In this document: positions 5,998-7,180 of the stretch, one piece after another
Numbering within the stretch: the first letter of the stretch is position 1
How the letters are laid out: the number at the start of each line of letters is the position of its first letter
NCBI GenBank assembly: GCA_001794935.1
Contig: MGLY01000074.1
Location: forward strand, 1 to 7,180
From: Chlamydiae bacterium RIFCSPHIGHO2_12_FULL_49_9
Lineage (GTDB): Bacteria; Chlamydiota; Chlamydiia; Chlamydiales; SM23-39
Length of the DNA: 7,180 nucleotides
Direction of reading: 5' to 3'
The notes under the pieces: model-generated
What the model was told of the DNA's origin: nothing
What the model saw: only the letters and a program-made list of their open reading frames with translations
Databases searched by the model: none
Made by a program: the position numbers and the translations under genes

Positions 5998-6023
5998 GCG
6001 CAATGTTTCTTTTTTGCTAGAAT
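5994..6023 (+). promoter_or_regulatory. Promoter of the tRNA-Thr/tRNA-Tyr unit
   Basis: TTGAGC (5994-5999) is followed after 18 nt by TAGAAT (6018-6023, 5/6) preceded by TGC (extended -10), ending 14 nt before tRNA-Thr. The -35 box contains the stop codon TGA of the SEC-C gene (5995-5997). The TTGAGC and 18-nt spacer match the tRNA-Val promoter. Confidence 0.65.
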
Positions 6024-6037
6024 CAGCGCGTTTCTAT

Positions 6038-6110
6038 GCTGGCGTAGCTCAATTGGCAGAGCGCCCGACTTGTAATCGGATGGTTGAGGGTTCAATTCCT
6101 TTCGCCAGCA
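6038..6110 (+). tRNA. tRNA-Thr (anticodon UGU)
   Basis: A 73-nt cloverleaf. The acceptor GCTGGCG/CGCCAGC is perfect, with discriminator A73. The D stem is GCTC/GAGC; the anticodon loop CTTGTAA carries TGT; the T arm is GAGGG-TTCAATT-CCTTT. The anticodon stem CCCGA/TCGGA has a C27-A43 mismatch and the T stem has two G-T wobbles, so it is slightly weaker than usual but intact. CCA is not encoded. It lies 19 nt upstream of tRNA-Tyr. Confidence 0.96.
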
Positions 6111-6129
6111 AATTTTTCCCCATCTCAAG

Positions 6130-6211
6130 GGGGGTGTCGCATAGTGGCAATTGCAGGGGACTGTAAATCCCCCGGCTTCGGCCTCCGGCGGTTCGAGTCC
6201 GCCCGCCCCCA
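6130..6211 (+). tRNA. tRNA-Tyr (anticodon GUA)
   Basis: An 82-nt type II tRNA. The acceptor GGGGGTG/CGCCCCC has discriminator A73. The anticodon stem GGGGA/TCCCC encloses CTGTAAA with anticodon GTA. A long variable arm includes GGC-TTCG-GCC, and the T arm is GGCGG-TTCGAGT-CCGCC. CCA is not encoded. It is the last chromosomal-looking gene before a toxin-antitoxin pair and an integrase, so its 3' end is the natural candidate attachment site. Confidence 0.96.
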
Positions 6212-6247
6212 TTTCTCATAGACAAAATCAAGTCAAAAATCAGATAG

Positions 6248-6270
6248 AAAAAGGTGCCTCACCGGCACCT
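6248..6270 (-). terminator. Strong hairpin after tRNA-Tyr, terminator-like on the minus strand
   Basis: AGGTGCC (6252-6258) and GGCACCT (6264-6270) pair perfectly around TCACC. Read on the minus strand the stem is followed by TTTTC, the form of an intrinsic terminator. On the plus strand it is followed by CAATTACG, with no U-tract. It could stop minus-strand transcripts coming from the element before they cross the tRNAs, or act as the 3' end of the tRNA transcript without a U-tract. Confidence 0.55.
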
Positions 6271-6273
6271 CAA

Positions 6274-6291
6274 TTACGCAAATTTTACGCA
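6274..6291 (+). repeat. 18-bp repeat, left copy, before the toxin gene
   Basis: TTACGCAAATTTTACGCA consists of two TTACGCA half-sites 11 bp apart. It pairs in opposite orientation with 6934-6951 (17 of 18 positions identical). It sits 14 nt before the toxin start codon, where a toxin-antitoxin operator would be expected. Confidence 0.8.
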
Positions 6292-6305
6292 CCAGACTGC
6301 ATAAG

Positions 6306-6644
6306 ATGGGAATAAAGAGATCTAAGCATAAGCAGGCGAGTAGAGAGGGGGTGGAGAGCGCCAAATGGGCGGTGTCGTATTCTAGTAAAGCGAAAAAGCA
6401 GCTAGAAAAGCTCCCGCTGGGTATACACTACATTGCTGAGACTTTGCGGATCGCTCTAGAAGAATTCGGTCCCATCCAGAAGGAATGGGCACATTTCAGT
6501 GCTCTAGATAAAAAGAATCGGATTTACCATTGTTGGCTCAAGGCCGGTCATCCTACGTATGTGGCCGTGTGGCAGGCTACTGAAAAAGGAATACGGCTTA
6601 TAGAAATTACTTATGTTGGCACCCATGAGGGGGCGCCGTACTAA
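6306..6644 (+). CDS. RelE/HigB-type toxin of a type II toxin-antitoxin pair
   Basis: A 112-residue basic protein. After a Lys/Arg-rich leader (1-20), the core begins WAVSYSSKAKKQLEKLP (21-37), the first strand and helix of RelE-fold toxins. It ends with NRIYHCWLKAGHPTYVAVWQ (71-90) and IEITYVGTHEGAPY (99-112), as in RelE-like 'cytotoxic translational repressor' proteins. Such toxins cleave mRNA, usually on the ribosome; Arg72, His75, His107 and Tyr112 are plausible active-site residues, not demonstrated. The partner is the HTH gene 15 nt downstream; toxin-first order is the HigBA arrangement. The start is uncertain: ATG 6306 lacks a good Shine-Dalgarno, and GTG at 6351 or 6372 would remove the leader and still keep the domain. 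It lies between tRNA-Tyr and an integrase, flanked by inverted 18-bp repeats, so it is probably mobile cargo. Confidence 0.85.
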   Translation: MGIKRSKHKQASREGVESAKWAVSYSSKAKKQLEKLPLGIHYIAETLRIALEEFGPIQKEWAHFSALDKKNRIYHCWLKAGHPTYVAVWQATEKGIRLIEITYVGTHEGAPY

Positions 6645-6659
6645 ATGGAGATGTGATGC

Positions 6660-6875
6660 ATGGCTAAAAACAGGAAGCTTCCAGACAGGAGCGTTGTTCT
6701 GAAAGGATTAAGGGGAAGGGAGGGCTTAACCCAAGAGGATCTTGCTAAAAAGATGAAACTTTCTCGATCTTCTATTAGTAAAATCGAAACGGGGAAAAAG
6801 CTAATTTCTCCTGAAGAAGCAAAAAAATTGGCTAAAGCATTAAAAACAAAACCTAGAATGTTCGATCGCGACTAG
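6660..6875 (+). CDS. HigA-type antitoxin, XRE family helix-turn-helix
   Basis: A 71-residue protein that is almost entirely one Cro/C1-type HTH domain (about 15-65). LTQEDLAKKMKLSRSSISKIETG (23-45) gives the two HTH helices, with Gln25 and the Ser/Ile recognition-helix pattern of XRE proteins. In HigBA pairs this protein binds and neutralises the toxin and represses the shared promoter. GGAG (6647-6650) 9 nt before ATG 6660 supports the start. It follows the toxin stop by 15 nt, so both come from one mRNA. The compact form lacks a long C-terminal tail, so toxin contact must use the HTH body or the short ends. The 18-bp repeats on both sides of the pair are candidate binding sites. Confidence 0.88.
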   Translation: MAKNRKLPDRSVVLKGLRGREGLTQEDLAKKMKLSRSSISKIETGKKLISPEEAKKLAKALKTKPRMFDRD

Positions 6876-6933
6876 GATCCTTCTGTTTTTTTCTTTGCGT
6901 TCAAAAGGCTTGAGGTGTTCTCTTTTTTTTAAT

Positions 6934-6951
6934 TGCGTAGAATTTGCGTAA
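6934..6951 (-). repeat. 18-bp repeat, right copy, inverted relative to the left copy
   Basis: Read on the minus strand it is TTACGCAAATTCTACGCA, differing from the left copy at one position. Another TTTGCGT half-site lies at 6894-6900. The 211-nt stretch between the antitoxin stop and the integrase start otherwise holds T-runs (6886-6892, 6923-6930), two palindromes and the integrase promoter. Confidence 0.8.
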
Positions 6952-6968
6952 ATTCACCAATGTACAGA

Positions 6969-7013
6969 CCATAAACTACTAGTATTCTAGATGGTTCGTA
7001 CTAGAAGTTATGG
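6969..7013. repeat. Imperfect 45-bp palindrome upstream of the integrase
   Basis: CCATAAACTACTAG (6969-6982) pairs with CTAGAAGTTATGG (7001-7013) through 12 base pairs, with one bulged A and one A-A mismatch, around an 18-nt centre. The centre contains TTCTAG (6985-6990), which can also pair with CTAGAA (7001-7006). CTAG occurs three times within 26 bp. Candidate operator or recombination core. Confidence 0.6.
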
Positions 7014-7026
7014 GATTACATATCCC
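7012..7026. promoter_or_regulatory. Small palindrome next to the integrase -35 box, possible operator
   Basis: GGGAT (7012-7016) and ATCCC (7022-7026) are exact inverted repeats around TACAT. The site shares two bases with the larger palindrome and ends 4 nt before the -35 box of the integrase promoter, a suitable place for a regulator of integrase expression. Confidence 0.4.
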
Positions 7027-7030
7027 TTGA

Positions 7031-7059
7031 TTGTCGTTTATCCCCCCTTGTGCTAAATT
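7031..7059 (+). promoter_or_regulatory. Candidate extended -10 promoter of the integrase gene
   Basis: TTGTCG (7031-7036) is followed after 17 nt by TAAATT (7054-7059), with TGC immediately before it. The start site would be near 7066, leaving about 20 nt of leader that contains the GGAG ribosome binding site. TTGATT at 7027-7032 is an alternative -35. Confidence 0.45.
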
Positions 7060-7086
7060 GCTCCGTTTTGTTTTGGAGAAATTTTT

Positions 7087-7180
7087 ATGGGCACGATTCG
7101 TGAGATTCCAAAGAAAGACGGGGCCGTCAGTTATCACGCCGAAGTCCGGGTTAAGGGCGGTCGCCCGCAGCGCGCCTCTT
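7087..7180 (+). CDS. Tyrosine-recombinase (phage-type) integrase, N-terminal fragment cut by the window edge
   Basis: The first 31 codons read MGTIREIPKKDGAVSYHAEV then RVKGGRPQRAS. This closely follows the common N-terminus of phage/island integrases (MGTIR..KR.DG...Y.A.VR.KG), the three-stranded arm-site DNA-binding module. The SAM-like core-binding domain and the catalytic R-H-R-Y domain would lie beyond the edge. GGAG (7075-7078) sits 8 nt before the ATG, and an extended -10 promoter lies upstream. G+C is 57 of 94 bases, visibly higher than the preceding AT-rich 900 nt, which supports recent acquisition. It reads away from tRNA-Tyr, as expected for an element integrated at a tRNA gene with its integrase at the tRNA-proximal end. 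Family assignment rests on the N-terminal pattern alone. Confidence 0.85.
   Translation, partial: MGTIREIPKKDGAVSYHAEVRVKGGRPQRAS

Noticed and set aside
5904..6231. Minus-strand open frames over tRNA-Thr and tRNA-Tyr
   Set aside because: They are antisense to two intact tRNA genes and the SEC-C gene, with no ribosome binding site or recognisable domain.
6274..6291. Possible dif/pdif (XerC/XerD) site, since TA pairs in some plasmids are flanked by such sites
   Set aside because: The minus-strand reading begins GGTGCG like a XerC arm, but the remaining XerC bases and the XerD arm do not match.
6874..6930. Intrinsic terminator after the antitoxin gene
   Set aside because: T-runs are present at 6886-6892 and 6923-6930, but only a 4-bp stem (TCAA/TTGA) or a loopless AGGATCCT palindrome precedes them, too weak to call.
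1..7180. CRISPR array or other long tandem repeat
   Set aside because: No regularly spaced direct repeats of 20 bp or more were seen on either strand.

Overview
The window looks like bacterial chromosome from a Gram-negative organism running into the edge of an integrated mobile element. Gene content, the lipoprotein, the sigma70-type promoters and the TtcA/SurE/PutP/DdpX set would fit an environmental Chlamydiota (Parachlamydia/Waddlia/Estrella-like) genome. That placement is inference from gene style only and is weak. Genes are tightly packed, with ATGA start/stop overlaps and one tail-to-tail overlap, and base composition is near balanced over most of the window.

Layout. (1) 1-1296, minus strand: a two-gene unit in which a YitT-type membrane protein gene overlaps a LOG-family nucleotide-hydrolase gene that runs off the left edge. 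(2) 1379-1538, minus strand: tRNA-Val(UAC) followed by tRNA-Asp(GUC), with a good promoter upstream. (3) 1587-2560, plus strand: a cytoplasmic D-Ala-D-Ala dipeptidase (VanX/DdpX family) overlapping by 4 nt a small lipoprotein gene. (4) 2546-5641, minus strand: a likely operon ttcA-like -> putP-like -> surE, whose last gene overlaps the lipoprotein gene tail to tail by 15 nt. (5) 5642-6211, plus strand: a short divergent control region, a small SEC-C zinc-motif protein, then tRNA-Thr(UGU) and tRNA-Tyr(GUA).

From about 6212 the character changes. A strong hairpin follows tRNA-Tyr. Next comes a toxin-first RelE/HigB-HigA type toxin-antitoxin pair flanked by two 18-bp repeats in opposite orientation (17/18 identical), each made of two TTACGCA-like half-sites 11 bp apart. 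Then come two palindromes, an extended -10 promoter, and the first 31 codons of a tyrosine-recombinase (phage-type) integrase with clearly higher G+C (57 of 94 bases). The best reading is the tRNA-proximal end of an element integrated at tRNA-Tyr (or just past it), with the toxin-antitoxin module as an edge stabiliser and the short repeats as integrase arm sites or TA operators. No second att copy is visible in the window, so this boundary remains inference.

The housekeeping genes touch nucleotide clean-up (SurE, LOG), tRNA thiolation (TtcA), proline/Na+ uptake (PutP) and D-Ala-D-Ala turnover (DdpX); they do not form one pathway. The part most worth follow-up is 6212-7180.
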